From positions 186,001-250,000 of the forward strand of contig NZ_JAJTSZ010000007.1 of the NCBI RefSeq assembly GCF_021440195.1: a DNA stretch of 64,000 bases, in the 5' to 3' direction. Positions 1 through 9,410 of this stretch are shown here, piece after piece (the first letter of the stretch is position 1; each line of letters begins with the position of its first letter). The position numbers and the translations under genes are program-made. The stretch comes from Dyadobacter sp. CY356. Its GTDB lineage: Bacteria; Bacteroidota; Bacteroidia; Cytophagales; Spirosomataceae. The notes beneath the pieces are model-generated. The model did no database searches, was not told where the DNA came from, and saw only the letters and a program-made list of their open reading frames with translations.

Positions 1-2433
1 GAACTTAAACCGGTTGTTCTGCATGCGGAACTAAATAATCAGCAAGATTCGACAATCATCGCTAACCTCAGCATTCCTCTGGTTGAATATGACAGCATTC
101 ACACGGAAAAGGTTTTGGTGAATATGAGCAGTGTGAAAGAAAAAGCTGTGATGAATGCCTATCTCGGCAGTGTGCAAACGGGTAGTTTCAGAATGCAGAA
201 TGCGTCTTTGAAAACCGATATAGCGAAGAACGACGTTAAGTTTAATTTTATGGTTAAAGATTCGGCCAATACGGATCGTCATGGAATTAATGGAGACCTT
301 GCCCTGGTTGATAACCGTTATCAGTTACGTTTACGGAAAGGATTATTAATTGATTACAAGAAATGGGCGACGGATAGTGAAGGTTATGTCCAATATGCAC
401 CGGATAGTGTTTTGGTCAAAAACTTTGTAATCCGAAATGATTATCAATCACTAACCATCAATTCTTCAACAAACGCGCCAAATAGCCCGTTGGACATTAC
501 AGCAGACAGCATTTCAATCGGCCAGTTTGTGGCACTTGCTACAAGGGATTCAACAATGGCCACAGGTACACTTAGCGGAAAAATCAGATTAAGTAACTAT
601 ATGGTTTCTCCGGTTTACACAGGGCAATTGTCGATCAACAATCTGGCTTTAATGAAAATCCCGGTTGGGAATCTGGCCATTCGTTCAACCAATGAAACAG
701 AAGACAGAATCAGAGTTGGGATGTCATTAACAAGCGATAAAAACGACATGAGACTTTATGGTGCCTATCGTTTGAAAGATGAAAATCCTTTGAACTTTAC
801 TTTGGATCTTAAAAAATTCGGGGCAGAAACGGTAGAAGCTTTCAGTTTTGGACAATTGAAACGGGCTACCGGAAATCTTTCCGGACAAACAAAAATTACA
901 GGATCAACAGATAGTCCGCAATTGAACGGGTCAATTAATTTTGACGATGTTGCTTTTAACGTTACCCAACTTGGCGCGCGTTATTCTTTAACCAATCAGA
1001 AAATCAATTTTAACGGTCAGGATATCAATTTTAACAATTTCATTGTTGCCGATTCACTTAAACAACAACTTAAAGTAAATGGTAATGTAAATATCGCCAC
1101 GATACCTGATGTTAAGTATAACCTCAAAATTGACGCGAAAAACTTTACCGTTTTAAGTTCAACACAAAAAGAAAACGACCTTTTCTATGGAAAAGCCATC
1201 GTGGATGCAAATCTGACAGTGAAAGGGAAAGGTAGCAGCTCTATTGTAGATGGAAATGTGAAACTTGACCCGGAAAGTAATGTTACGGTGGTGATGTCAA
1301 ACAGCGCTACTGAAACCGGCGATGCCAGTAAAGGAGTTATTGAATTTGTGGATATGAGCCAGTTGGCCCAGGTATCGAAAGCAGACTCTCTTGAAGCAGC
1401 CAAACAGATCATTGTTGACTTTGCATCACAAATTTCACTGGATATAGACGTTGATGACAAGTCCCAATTCACGGTTGTTATTGATGAACTCAATGGTGAC
1501 AATATCAAACTAAAAGGAAATGCAAAACTGAATACGGGTATTGCACCGAACGGTCAGCTTTATTTAATCGGAGCGTACGACCTGACGCAAGGTTCGTATG
1601 ATCTGACACTTCAGATCCTTAAAAGAAATTTTGAGATCCGTAAGGGAAGCAGCCTGATCTGGACAGGTGACCCGATGAAAGCAGACCTGAACATCACGGC
1701 TGTTTATCCGGTTATGGTTGATCCTGGATCGATTGACAATAACTATAAAGGCGACCGTAAAATTCCGATTGAAGTTCAGATTATCATTACCGGAAATCTT
1801 TCTTCTCCTAACATTACTTTCAATGTTGAGCCTGGCGCAGAAGTTTCGGAAAATGTTAAAACTGACATTACAAACCAGACATTTTGGAATGATATGCAGA
1901 ACAATCCGTCTGAAATGAACAAACAGGCATTTGCCCTTTTGATCACCAATAAATTTATTACAGATCAAACTTCTTCCGGCTTTAATATAGGGTCAAGCGC
2001 AGAACAGATTGCCAGACAAAGTGTGAGTCAGCTTTTGAGTGATCAGCTTAATAACCTTGCAGGTGACCTTGTTAAAGGTGTTAATCTGGATTTAAATGTA
2101 AATTCCTCAACCGACCAGGTTGCGGGGGCCAGAACTGATTTGAACGTTGGTTTAAGCAAGGCATTCCTGGGCGACAGACTGAAAATCTCTGTTGGAAAAA
2201 ACTTTGAGCTGGAAAGTAAGTCACAGACACCAAGCTCATCCGAAGTATTTGACAACATTGCATTGGACTATTCACTTAGCAAGGACGGAAGATATCTTTT
2301 CCGCGGATATCGAAAAAACCAATATCAGTCAATTCTCGAAGGCTTCATTGTTGAAACGGGTGTAAGTTTTATTATAACAGCGGATTACGATTTGTTCCGT
2401 GAAATTTTTCAAAAGCAAAAAAATGAGAATTAA
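1..2433 (+). CDS. tamB: TamB, translocation and assembly module, C-terminal part (5' end outside window)
   Basis: The reading frame is open from the first base of the window to TAA at 2431-2433, so only about the last 810 residues of a larger protein are present. The visible part is rich in short beta strands with alternating polar and hydrophobic residues. It ends in the DUF490/TamB C-terminal region: a section of the type ITGNLSSPNITFNVEPG, then AFALLITNKF and the terminal LDYSLSKDGRYLFRGYRKN. TamB proteins are anchored in the inner membrane and span the periplasm as a long hydrophobic groove, delivering phospholipid or outer-membrane proteins to an Omp85 partner. The next gene encodes such a partner and overlaps this one, which supports the call. 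Family assignment is firm; the transported substrate is unknown. Confidence 0.9.
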   Translation, partial: ELKPVVLHAELNNQQDSTIIANLSIPLVEYDSIHTEKVLVNMSSVKEKAVMNAYLGSVQTGSFRMQNASLKTDIAKNDVKFNFMVKDSANTDRHGINGDLALVDNRYQLRLRKGLLIDYKKWATDSEGYVQYAPDSVLVKNFVIRNDYQSLTINSSTNAPNSPLDITADSISIGQFVALATRDSTMATGTLSGKIRLSNYMVSPVYTGQLSINNLALMKIPVGNLAIRSTNETEDRIRVGMSLTSDKNDMRLYGAYRLKDENPLNFTLDLKKFGAETVEAFSFGQLKRATGNLSGQTKITGSTDSPQLNGSINFDDVAFNVTQLGARYSLTNQKINFNGQDINFNNFIVADSLKQQLKVNGNVNIATIPDVKYNLKIDAKNFTVLSSTQKENDLFYGKAIVDANLTVKGKGSSSIVDGNVKLDPESNVTVVMSNSATETGDASKGVIEFVDMSQLAQVSKADSLEAAKQIIVDFASQISLDIDVDDKSQFTVVIDELNGDNIKLKGNAKLNTGIAPNGQLYLIGAYDLTQGSYDLTLQILKRNFEIRKGSSLIWTGDPMKADLNITAVYPVMVDPGSIDNNYKGDRKIPIEVQIIITGNLSSPNITFNVEPGAEVSENVKTDITNQTFWNDMQNNPSEMNKQAFALLITNKFITDQTSSGFNIGSSAEQIARQSVSQLLSDQLNNLAGDLVKGVNLDLNVNSSTDQVAGARTDLNVGLSKAFLGDRLKISVGKNFELESKSQTPSSSEVFDNIALDYSLSKDGRYLFRGYRKNQYQSILEGFIVETGVSFIITADYDLFREIFQKQKNEN

Positions 2434-4870
2434 TACTTTAGCCATCTTTGTGATATGTATTTTACTGGGAAGCTGCTCGGTAAGAAAGTACGTCCCGGCT
2501 GGCCAAAGCCTGTATGTTGGGAATACTGTAAAAATAACGCCGGATACGCTTAGCAAACCGAAAGTAGCAGATCTGGCTACAAGTCTGGAAGCAATTGTGA
2601 AGCCACCACCAAATAAAACTATTTTTGGATTTCCCTGGAAAGTATGGTTTTATTACTGGATTGGCCAGCCAAAGGATGAAGGTGGTTTGCGTAGCTGGTT
2701 TCGCAAAAAATTGGGTCAGCCACCTGTGTATGCAAACCAAAGAATTGTCGATATCAATGCCAAAAATATGGTTGGCTTTATGGACAACGAAGGCTATTAT
2801 AAATCGTCTGCTGCCGGTAAACTTGAATATAAAATAAAAAAAAGAACGGCTACTGCCCATTACGAAGCTTATGTGATGCCGCGTTATTTTATAAACCAGG
2901 TCAATTTTGTAGTACCTGATAGTGCGCAGTTCAACAAGGATCTGGTAGCTACTAAAAAAGATTCGTATTTGAGAAAAGGTGATCCAATAAGGCTTGATGT
3001 AATAACTTCTGAGCGTTCCCGAATCGAACAGCTTTTAAAAAGAAAAGGATATTATTATTTCAACCCGGATTATCTGATTGTCCGCGTGGATTCCACCATT
3101 GGTCGTCAGGATTCGACGATGGGACCACAGCAGGTAAACCTTTACCTGGAGGTAAAAAAGGAAACTGCACAAACGGCTTTGAAGCAATATTATATCAATC
3201 AGATATATGTAAACACTGGGACAAATCAGGATAAAAGTGCTGATAGCGCAATAAATAAAGGTCCTTTAAGAAGAGGAATCAATATTAATGATCCTGGGAA
3301 ACTTTATAAAAGACGGATTTTCTACGATGCAATCGCTTTTCGTAAAGGGAACTTATACACGAATACGCAACAGGATCTTTCAGTACAGAGACTGGTTAAC
3401 TTTCAGAATTTCAAGTTCGTTAAGAACAGCTTTGAGTTAGTACCACGATCAGATTCAGCAATGCTGAATGTGTACTATAATCTAGCGCCTTTGAAGAAAA
3501 AGTCTCTTCAAACGGTACTAAGTGCCAGTACAAAATCAAATAACCTGGGAGGTTCGCAATTAACGGTCAATCTAAAAAACAGAAATTTCCTTCGCGGAGG
3601 AGAAATCTTCACATTAAGTCCTTATTTCGGTTTTGACGTTCAGTTAGGCGGAAATCGGGTTGAAAATCCCGGTAAAGTTGGAAATGAATACATACGTTAC
3701 GGAGCGGTAGCAAGTTTGTCTTTTCCAAGATTTGTAATTCCATTTGTTAAAATACGTCCGGAAAGAAGTCAGGTGTTACCTAAGACTATTATGGCTTTAA
3801 CTTATGAGAACAGAATCCAGCGTGATTTTTACACAACAAGATCCATTCGTTTTGATTACTCTTTTGTATGGAGTAAAAATTCCCGGCTGGAACATACATT
3901 GACTCCCATAGCACTCAACTTTGTTGAACCTAGAAATATTAATCCGGAGAAATATCTTGATATTCTTTTCAGTCAGTTAGTAACCCCATTGGAAAAGAGA
4001 CGTTACAGGGATCTTTTTGAAACCAAGTATTTCATCATGGGCTCTAATTATTCAGTTTCTTATCGTCCTACCCCTAAACCTTTCAGCAAGAACCAATTTG
4101 TGATGATTGGCGGTATTGACTATGGTGGAAACTTATTAAGTTTATTGGGTAAGAAAAATTCAGTGGATAGTATTATTCCAAAAGAAATATTCGGTATACC
4201 GATTTTGCAATTTGTAAAACTTGATGGAGATATACGTTACTACCGGACTATCAATTCAAGAATTAAATGGGCAAACAGGTTTCTGGCCGGTGTAGGTATT
4301 CCATTTGGCAATTCCAGAACGATGCAAATGCCGCAGTTCAAACAATATTTTGCAGGTGGAAGTACAGGTTTGCGCGCTTTCAGAGCCAGAGCAGTGGGCC
4401 CGGGAGCCTATAATCAGGATACCACTTCGGTGCGGCTTTTCGGATATCAGTCTTTTGGTGATATCAGATTAGAAGCTAACTCGGAAGTCAGGATGAAATT
4501 TACGGATATCATTGGAGGAGCAGTATTTGTCGATGCCGGTAATGTGTGGTCATACCGGGGCGATGCTTCAGAAGGTTATGGCTCAGAATCTGTATTTAAA
4601 AAGAATTTCCTCAATCAGGTGGCCGTTGGTGGCGGGATTGGTCTTCGGCTGGATTTCTCCTTCCTCGTTTTCCGTCTGGATTTGGCAACACCATTTAGAA
4701 AACCATGGTATACCATAACACCTGTCGATTCGGATCCGAATGCTCCCTTGGATCCAAGTGCGCCGGTTAAGTATAAGAATCCATGGGTATTTAACGAGAT
4801 TAATTTTGGAAGCAGAACCTGGCGGAAGGAGAATTTAGTACTGAATATAGCCGTTGGGCTTCCATTCTAA
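2423..4870 (+). CDS. tamL: TamL, TamA/BamA-like outer-membrane lipoprotein
   Basis: This Omp85-family protein has POTRA-like repeats in its N-terminal half and a 16-strand surface-antigen barrel in its C-terminal half, with the YFAGGSTGLRAFRAR type of barrel motif. It ends in an aromatic residue (VGLPF), as outer-membrane barrels do. The N-terminus is a lipoprotein signal with lipobox LGSC; with the ATG at 2423 the lipidated cysteine is residue 18. A GTG at 2399 would add eight residues and cannot be excluded. Either start overlaps the end of tamB, implying translational coupling. In Bacteroidota this lipidated TamA homologue (TamL) works with TamB in outer-membrane homeostasis. An alternative annotation is BamA family protein, but the tamB neighbour favours TamL. 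Confidence 0.87.
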   Translation: MRINTLAIFVICILLGSCSVRKYVPAGQSLYVGNTVKITPDTLSKPKVADLATSLEAIVKPPPNKTIFGFPWKVWFYYWIGQPKDEGGLRSWFRKKLGQPPVYANQRIVDINAKNMVGFMDNEGYYKSSAAGKLEYKIKKRTATAHYEAYVMPRYFINQVNFVVPDSAQFNKDLVATKKDSYLRKGDPIRLDVITSERSRIEQLLKRKGYYYFNPDYLIVRVDSTIGRQDSTMGPQQVNLYLEVKKETAQTALKQYYINQIYVNTGTNQDKSADSAINKGPLRRGININDPGKLYKRRIFYDAIAFRKGNLYTNTQQDLSVQRLVNFQNFKFVKNSFELVPRSDSAMLNVYYNLAPLKKKSLQTVLSASTKSNNLGGSQLTVNLKNRNFLRGGEIFTLSPYFGFDVQLGGNRVENPGKVGNEYIRYGAVASLSFPRFVIPFVKIRPERSQVLPKTIMALTYENRIQRDFYTTRSIRFDYSFVWSKNSRLEHTLTPIALNFVEPRNINPEKYLDILFSQLVTPLEKRRYRDLFETKYFIMGSNYSVSYRPTPKPFSKNQFVMIGGIDYGGNLLSLLGKKNSVDSIIPKEIFGIPILQFVKLDGDIRYYRTINSRIKWANRFLAGVGIPFGNSRTMQMPQFKQYFAGGSTGLRAFRARAVGPGAYNQDTTSVRLFGYQSFGDIRLEANSEVRMKFTDIIGGAVFVDAGNVWSYRGDASEGYGSESVFKKNFLNQVAVGGGIGLRLDFSFLVFRLDLATPFRKPWYTITPVDSDPNAPLDPSAPVKYKNPWVFNEINFGSRTWRKENLVLNIAVGLPF

Positions 4871-4892
4871 TCTAAGTCCTATCCTATTTCAT

Positions 4893-4931
4893 AAATCAAA
4901 AGCCGGATTCTTTAAAGATCCGGCTTTTTGA
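4893..4931. terminator. Bidirectional terminator between tamL and mce
   Basis: The inverted repeat AATCAAAAGCCGGAT / ATCCGGCTTTTTGATT is separated by a short AT loop. A T-run follows the plus-strand arm and an A-run precedes the other, so it can end transcripts from both convergent genes. The mce stop codon lies inside the hairpin. Confidence 0.8.
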
Positions 4932-5325
4932 TTTCCTGGCAGAGCTCGATCAAAACTCCATTCGTTCCTTTTGGATGAAGAAAACAGACCAGTTTATTAT
5001 CCGCTCCTTTTTTTGGTTTTTCATTTAACAAAATAAAACCTTCTGATTTCAGCCGATCCATTTCTTCTATAATATCCTCTACTTCAAAAGCAATATGGTG
5101 AAATCCTTCACCTTTCTTCTCTATGAATTTAGCAATCGCGCTGTCAGCATTTGTAGCTTCCAGCAATTCTATTTTTGTTTGATTAATCTGAAAAAAAGAT
5201 GTTTCAACAAATTCTGATGCTACTGTCTCCCTTTTGTAAGGCAACGTATTGAATAAAACACCAAACAACTTTTCAGCAGCTTCAAGATCTCTGACAGCAA
5301 TTCCGATATGTTCAACGTTCTTCAT
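4912..5325 (-). CDS. mce: Methylmalonyl-CoA epimerase
   Basis: A 137-residue protein of the vicinal oxygen chelate (glyoxalase/bleomycin) superfamily. It has the two expected beta-alpha-beta-beta-beta halves. Candidate metal ligands are the His in VEHIGIAV near the N-terminus, the His in GFHHIAFEV and the Glu in VLIELCQE near the C-terminus. Methylmalonyl-CoA epimerase interconverts the (2R) and (2S) forms of methylmalonyl-CoA in the propionate/succinyl-CoA pathway; length and motifs fit the family. It lies 18 bp downstream of rsgA on the same strand and is probably cotranscribed with it. Other glyoxalase-fold enzymes are possible, but the HHIAFEV and PKGTNGVLIEL signatures are typical of the epimerase. 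Confidence 0.88.
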   Translation of the reverse strand: MKNVEHIGIAVRDLEAAEKLFGVLFNTLPYKRETVASEFVETSFFQINQTKIELLEATNADSAIAKFIEKKGEGFHHIAFEVEDIIEEMDRLKSEGFILLNEKPKKGADNKLVCFLHPKGTNGVLIELCQEIKKPDL

Positions 5326-5343
5326 GCTTTCAGAAATTACATT

Positions 5344-6279
5344 TTAACGGCGGTTATCTCCACCTCCAACCATACTTAAATAACTTTCATAACGGCTGAA
5401 TGCAATTTCTCCACCACTCACTGCATCTTTAATTGCGCAACCTGGTTCATTGATATGCTGACAATTATTAAACCGGCATTCGTTCAGTCGGGTACGCATT
5501 TCAGGAAAATAATGGCTGATTTCCTCGGGTTTCATATCGGCCAGCCCAAGTTCTTTAATACCCGGTGAATCTATAATAAATGTCCCGGGCTCTAATTCAA
5601 ACATTTCTGCAAAAGTAGTTGTGTGAACACCTTTGTTTGCAAAAGTCGAAACTTCCTGCGTTTTTATATCCAGTGTTGGTGCAATGGTATTGACCAGTGT
5701 TGATTTTCCAACACCGGAATGGCCGGATAAAAGTGAAACTTTTCCACGCAACAGCTGACTAAAATCTTCCAGACCTTCGCCGGTTACAGCCGTTGTAGCC
5801 AGGCAGGTATAACCCAGACTGGTATACAAATCCATAAGTTCTGTCTGAAATTCCTTGATTTCATCGTTTAACAAATCCTGTTTGTTAAAAATGATAACAC
5901 CCGGAATCCTGAACGATTCGATTGCTACGAGAAATCTGTCCATAAATCCAAGCGACGTTCTTGGAAAAACCAGTGTGGCGATCAAAATCGCCTGATCCAC
6001 ATTTGCAGCAATTAAATGTGCGTGCGCGGTTTTATGTACCGATGCACGAACGACATAATTAACGCGTGGGAGAATTTCATATATTATACCTGAGTTTTCA
6101 TTCTCATCTTCAATTTCAAAACGCACAAAATCACCTACTGCAATGGGATTTGTAACTTTCAATCCCATCGTTTTAAATTTTCCCTTCAAGCGGCACTGCC
6201 AGATATGTCCGTCCCGATCGTCCCTGACTTCATACCACGATCCTGTTGAGCGAATCACCAATCCTTTTTCAAACTCCAT
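5344..6279 (-). CDS. rsgA: Ribosome small-subunit-dependent GTPase A
   Basis: A 311-residue circularly permuted GTPase that assists late 30S subunit maturation. It has an N-terminal OB-fold (about residues 1-70). The GTPase domain has motifs in permuted order: NKQD (G4) near residue 130, then GHSGVGKS (G1), a Thr-rich switch (G2) and IIDSPG (G3). The C-terminal zinc knuckle contains CRFNNCQH and a following GC. All key residues are present. It is the first gene of a two-gene minus-strand unit with mce, and is divergent from the ROK regulator, with which it shares a palindrome-rich upstream region. Confidence 0.95.
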   Translation of the reverse strand: MEFEKGLVIRSTGSWYEVRDDRDGHIWQCRLKGKFKTMGLKVTNPIAVGDFVRFEIEDENENSGIIYEILPRVNYVVRASVHKTAHAHLIAANVDQAILIATLVFPRTSLGFMDRFLVAIESFRIPGVIIFNKQDLLNDEIKEFQTELMDLYTSLGYTCLATTAVTGEGLEDFSQLLRGKVSLLSGHSGVGKSTLVNTIAPTLDIKTQEVSTFANKGVHTTTFAEMFELEPGTFIIDSPGIKELGLADMKPEEISHYFPEMRTRLNECRFNNCQHINEPGCAIKDAVSGGEIAFSRYESYLSMVGGGDNRR

Positions 6280-6430
6280 TCCAACTATTTAATATGAATG
6301 CAATAACGAATATAGCAGAACTTTCAGGCTTGTTTGACGCAAAGAATAAATAATTACAAAAGCAGCGAATTTAATCAAGTAGTTTTTCCACTCCCTTTGT
6401 CTTTCCTCTACAATAATGGTATAGTATCAA

Positions 6431-6495
6431 AATATATCCCGAATGATATATTAAGTTATTTTAATAAAATTCGGGGTTTTGATATATTTTTTTAT
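6431..6495. promoter_or_regulatory. Nested inverted repeats upstream of the ROK regulator gene
   Basis: An 8-bp perfect inverted repeat AATATATC / GATATATT lies at 6431-6452 with a 6-nt spacer. Beside it are nested dyads TATTAA / TTAATA and CCCGAAT / ATTCGGG. The region sits between rsgA and the ROK repressor start and is far more AT-rich than either gene. ROK repressors often bind palindromes in front of their own gene, so an autoregulatory operator is a reasonable inference, unproven. Confidence 0.4.
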
Positions 6496-6570
6496 ATATT
6501 AGTCCCGCGACTTTACCATTATTGGCTGGTAATCGTCTTTGAACCTTACTACCACAATTCAAAATATGCT

Positions 6571-7794
6571 ATGAATTCCGCTGTTGAAGAGCCAAGCTCC
6601 GTTATTGATATAAGAAAAAACCGCCTCCGAAGTAACCTCTTGCTGGAATTGTACCAATCTGGTGATACTTCCATAAATAAAATGGCCCGTTTGTTTCACG
6701 CCAGTATACCTTCCGCCACCGGTATTGTTAATGAACTGATGCGCGAAGGGTGGATTACCGAAACCGGAACCGGCCCTGCAAGAGCCGGACGCCCGCCTGT
6801 TTTGTATGGACTGAACAGCAAAAAATATTTAAACCTGATCATGGACATCAATCGCCATGATACACATCTTGTAATTTTCGATCTTCACAACCAGATTATT
6901 GTGAAGCGCAAGGTGGATATAAAACTGGATGATTCTTCGACTTTCCTGGAAGAACTTTTTAAGGAAACTGATACATTTTTAAAATTCCACGATATCCCTT
7001 ATTCAAAATTATGGGGAATCGGCGTTTCCATGCCTGGTTTGATAAATTCAACGCAGGGTGTTAACCTTACTTACTTAAATCTGACGCCTCCCGGAGTTCC
7101 ATTGGTTTCCTATTTAAAGAAGCACTTTAATCTGCCGGTTTGTCTTTTTAATGATACAAAGGCGACGACTATCGGTGAACACCGTTTTGGATATGCAATT
7201 AATAAGTCACAGGTTTTAACAATCAATATTGACTGGGGTGTTGGTCTTGGAATTTTGTTGAATGGTGAAGTCTTTAATGGCGCTTCCGGCTTTGCCGGAG
7301 AATTAGGCCATATTCAGGTTAAACCTGACGGACTACTTTGTCATTGTGGAAAAATTGGTTGTCTTGATACCATAACATCTGCACTTGCATTGATACGTCA
7401 GGCGAAAGAAGGTATAAAAAATGGCCGCGCCACAATTTTGTCACAAATAGTAGAGGATAATCTGGACCTTCTGGACACGAGCCACATCATTGAAGCTGTT
7501 CATGCCGGTGATGAATTTTCAATTGATTTGTTAAGTACAGTTGGAACTGAGTTAGGAAAAGGATTGGCAACGGCCGTTCATTTATTTAATCCCGAAGTAA
7601 TTATTGTCGGTGGATTGCTGGCAGAGGCGGGGCCGTTTATTTCTAATCCAATCGAGCAGGCAATTAATAAATATTGTTTATCAGACTTTAAGAACACTTT
7701 ATCGCTGCATATCTCCAAACTTGGCCCAAAAGCAAGATTACTGGGCACACAAGCCCACTTATTTGAGCACTTAATTGTAAAAGAATTCTCCTGA
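6571..7794 (+). CDS. ROK-family transcriptional repressor (NagC/XylR type)
   Basis: With the ATG at 6571 the protein has 407 residues: an N-terminal winged helix-turn-helix (about residues 18-70, INKMARLFHASIPSATGIVN) followed by a ROK sugar-kinase-like domain. Visible signatures are a phosphate-binding DIN motif, the FAGELGHIQV histidine and the zinc-binding CHCGKIGC (Cys 257, 259, 264). The frame is open upstream to 6334, but those 79 residues are AT-rich, have no family similarity and overlap palindromic DNA, so I reject the longer start. ROK repressors respond to sugars or sugar phosphates; the effector cannot be deduced. No sugar-catabolic genes are adjacent, so its targets probably lie elsewhere. 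Confidence 0.88.
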   Translation: MNSAVEEPSSVIDIRKNRLRSNLLLELYQSGDTSINKMARLFHASIPSATGIVNELMREGWITETGTGPARAGRPPVLYGLNSKKYLNLIMDINRHDTHLVIFDLHNQIIVKRKVDIKLDDSSTFLEELFKETDTFLKFHDIPYSKLWGIGVSMPGLINSTQGVNLTYLNLTPPGVPLVSYLKKHFNLPVCLFNDTKATTIGEHRFGYAINKSQVLTINIDWGVGLGILLNGEVFNGASGFAGELGHIQVKPDGLLCHCGKIGCLDTITSALALIRQAKEGIKNGRATILSQIVEDNLDLLDTSHIIEAVHAGDEFSIDLLSTVGTELGKGLATAVHLFNPEVIIVGGLLAEAGPFISNPIEQAINKYCLSDFKNTLSLHISKLGPKARLLGTQAHLFEHLIVKEFS

Positions 7795-7808
7795 AAATTA
7801 TAGTATAG

Positions 7809-7848
7809 GGGCGTCAAAAGACAGAATCGGATTCGTATTTTGACGCCC
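7809..7848. terminator. Bidirectional terminator between ROK gene and waaA
   Basis: Perfect 11-bp arms GGGCGTCAAAA / TTTTGACGCCC enclose an 18-nt loop that itself contains GAATC / GATTC. It sits in the 58-bp gap between two convergent genes. Confidence 0.8.
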
Positions 7849-7852
7849 TTAT

Positions 7853-9127
7853 TTATTTTTTCAATAAAATATTTCTTACTTTTTCCATAACAAGCGCAGT
7901 GGCTCCTGTCCTTGATGCAACGTATTTCTCGCTGATTCCCCCAAGGTTTTTACGCCTGGAAGGCTCACTTAACCATTCGGTAAGGTATTGTTTAATTTCA
8001 TTTGTATCGGCAACAGCTTTTGCACTTCCCTCTTGAATCAAATCCTGAGCTTCCTGAAATTTCTGATACTTTTTATTTCCAAAAAGAATAGGAACGCCAA
8101 ACGTCGCCGCTTCCAGAATGTTATGTAATCCTGTTGCGAAAGAACCGCCAATGTACGCTATATCGCTGTATCGGTATAAAGATGAAAGCATTCCGATATT
8201 GTCAATAATCAAATAGTCAAACGGCTCAATTTCAGCAGAATTATCATATAACTTTTTGTATTCTGAATAAAGCATCGACTTTTTGCCCAGCGATTTTTGC
8301 CAGCTTTCCATTTGATGTTTTTCAATTTCATGTGGTGCGATGATCGCTTTCAGTGGTAGTGCAATCTGATTCAAAGCCGGAATTAATACTGTCATATCAG
8401 CCTCCCAAACCGAACCAGCAACCAGACATGAAGAATTTTGTAAAAATGACTCTATTTCAGGCAATTGCCTCACACTTAGTGCAATACTCCTTACACGATC
8501 AAAACGCGTATCTCCTGCCAGGGAAGAGTTTGTAATATTAATCTGCTGCATCAATTTCAATGACTCTTCATTTTGAACAAATAAATGATCAAAATAACCC
8601 AGCATTTTTCTGTAAAAACTACCGTAGGATTTAAAGAAAACCTGATCAGGCCGGAAAATGGTTGAAAATGACAGTATGTGACAATCGTTATTTTTTAAAG
8701 CGACAAGATGATTATACCAGAATTCATATTTAATAAAAAATACAATTTCCGGTTTGATAATTTCCATAAAATCTCTCGCATTCCTGGCCGTATCCAGCGG
8801 CATATAACACACATAGTCAGCACCGGAATAATTTTTTCTGACCTCATATCCGGAAGGAGAAAAAAATGTGAGCAGGATAAAATAATCAGGGAATTCTTTA
8901 CGAAATTCTTCCATCACCGGCCTTCCCTGTTCAAATTCTCCCAGAGAAGCTGCATGGAACCACACAACCGGACGGTTGCCAATTAATTCCGGCAAAACAG
9001 CTTTCAGCTTTTCAATCAATCCTTCACGACCCTCAACACCAAGTTTAACTTTCGGACTGAATAATGCTGCCATTTTCATGGCTCCGGAAAAGGCGTTCAT
9101 CGCCAGTTGATATATAAATTCTGACAA
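7853..9127 (-). CDS. waaA: 3-deoxy-D-manno-octulosonic acid (Kdo) transferase
   Basis: This 424-residue GT30 glycosyltransferase transfers Kdo from CMP-Kdo to lipid IVA, the step that starts the LPS core. An N-terminal membrane-associated helix is followed by the Kdo transferase signature VWFHAASLGEFEQ with its catalytic Glu. Next come the EIVFFIKYEFWYN segment and the GT-B C-terminal motif GGSFATGLHNILEAATFGVP. The start codon is TTG (9125-9127); the N-terminal sequence from that codon matches the usual family start, while the next ATG would remove eleven residues. It is convergent with the ROK gene and ends at the shared terminator. Confidence 0.93.
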   Translation of the reverse strand: MSEFIYQLAMNAFSGAMKMAALFSPKVKLGVEGREGLIEKLKAVLPELIGNRPVVWFHAASLGEFEQGRPVMEEFRKEFPDYFILLTFFSPSGYEVRKNYSGADYVCYMPLDTARNARDFMEIIKPEIVFFIKYEFWYNHLVALKNNDCHILSFSTIFRPDQVFFKSYGSFYRKMLGYFDHLFVQNEESLKLMQQINITNSSLAGDTRFDRVRSIALSVRQLPEIESFLQNSSCLVAGSVWEADMTVLIPALNQIALPLKAIIAPHEIEKHQMESWQKSLGKKSMLYSEYKKLYDNSAEIEPFDYLIIDNIGMLSSLYRYSDIAYIGGSFATGLHNILEAATFGVPILFGNKKYQKFQEAQDLIQEGSAKAVADTNEIKQYLTEWLSEPSRRKNLGGISEKYVASRTGATALVMEKVRNILLKK

Positions 9128-9410
9128 AATAAGCGGGATAGCTGAAATGAAAATTTACTCCTTTATACGATATCAATAACATGATTTATCATGAAATTTT
9201 GCTATCTTAACTTACAATTCTGAAACGAAAAATCCTTAAATAAATAGCCGTCAAAACAGCCGATTTTTATTCTTTTTTCGTTTAAAGAACATAAATGTAC
9301 AAAAAACCGTTAATGTGAAATCCGGATACAGGTGGATATACTTATATTTTGTAATTTCACTTTCCATTCGCACATTAAATAATATCATCAAGAGATATAT
9401 TCGCGTAAAT

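Noticed and set aside
6334..6570. N-terminal extension of the ROK regulator by 79 residues
   Set aside because: No family similarity, AT-rich, and overlaps palindromic DNA; the helix-turn-helix begins properly after the ATG at 6571.
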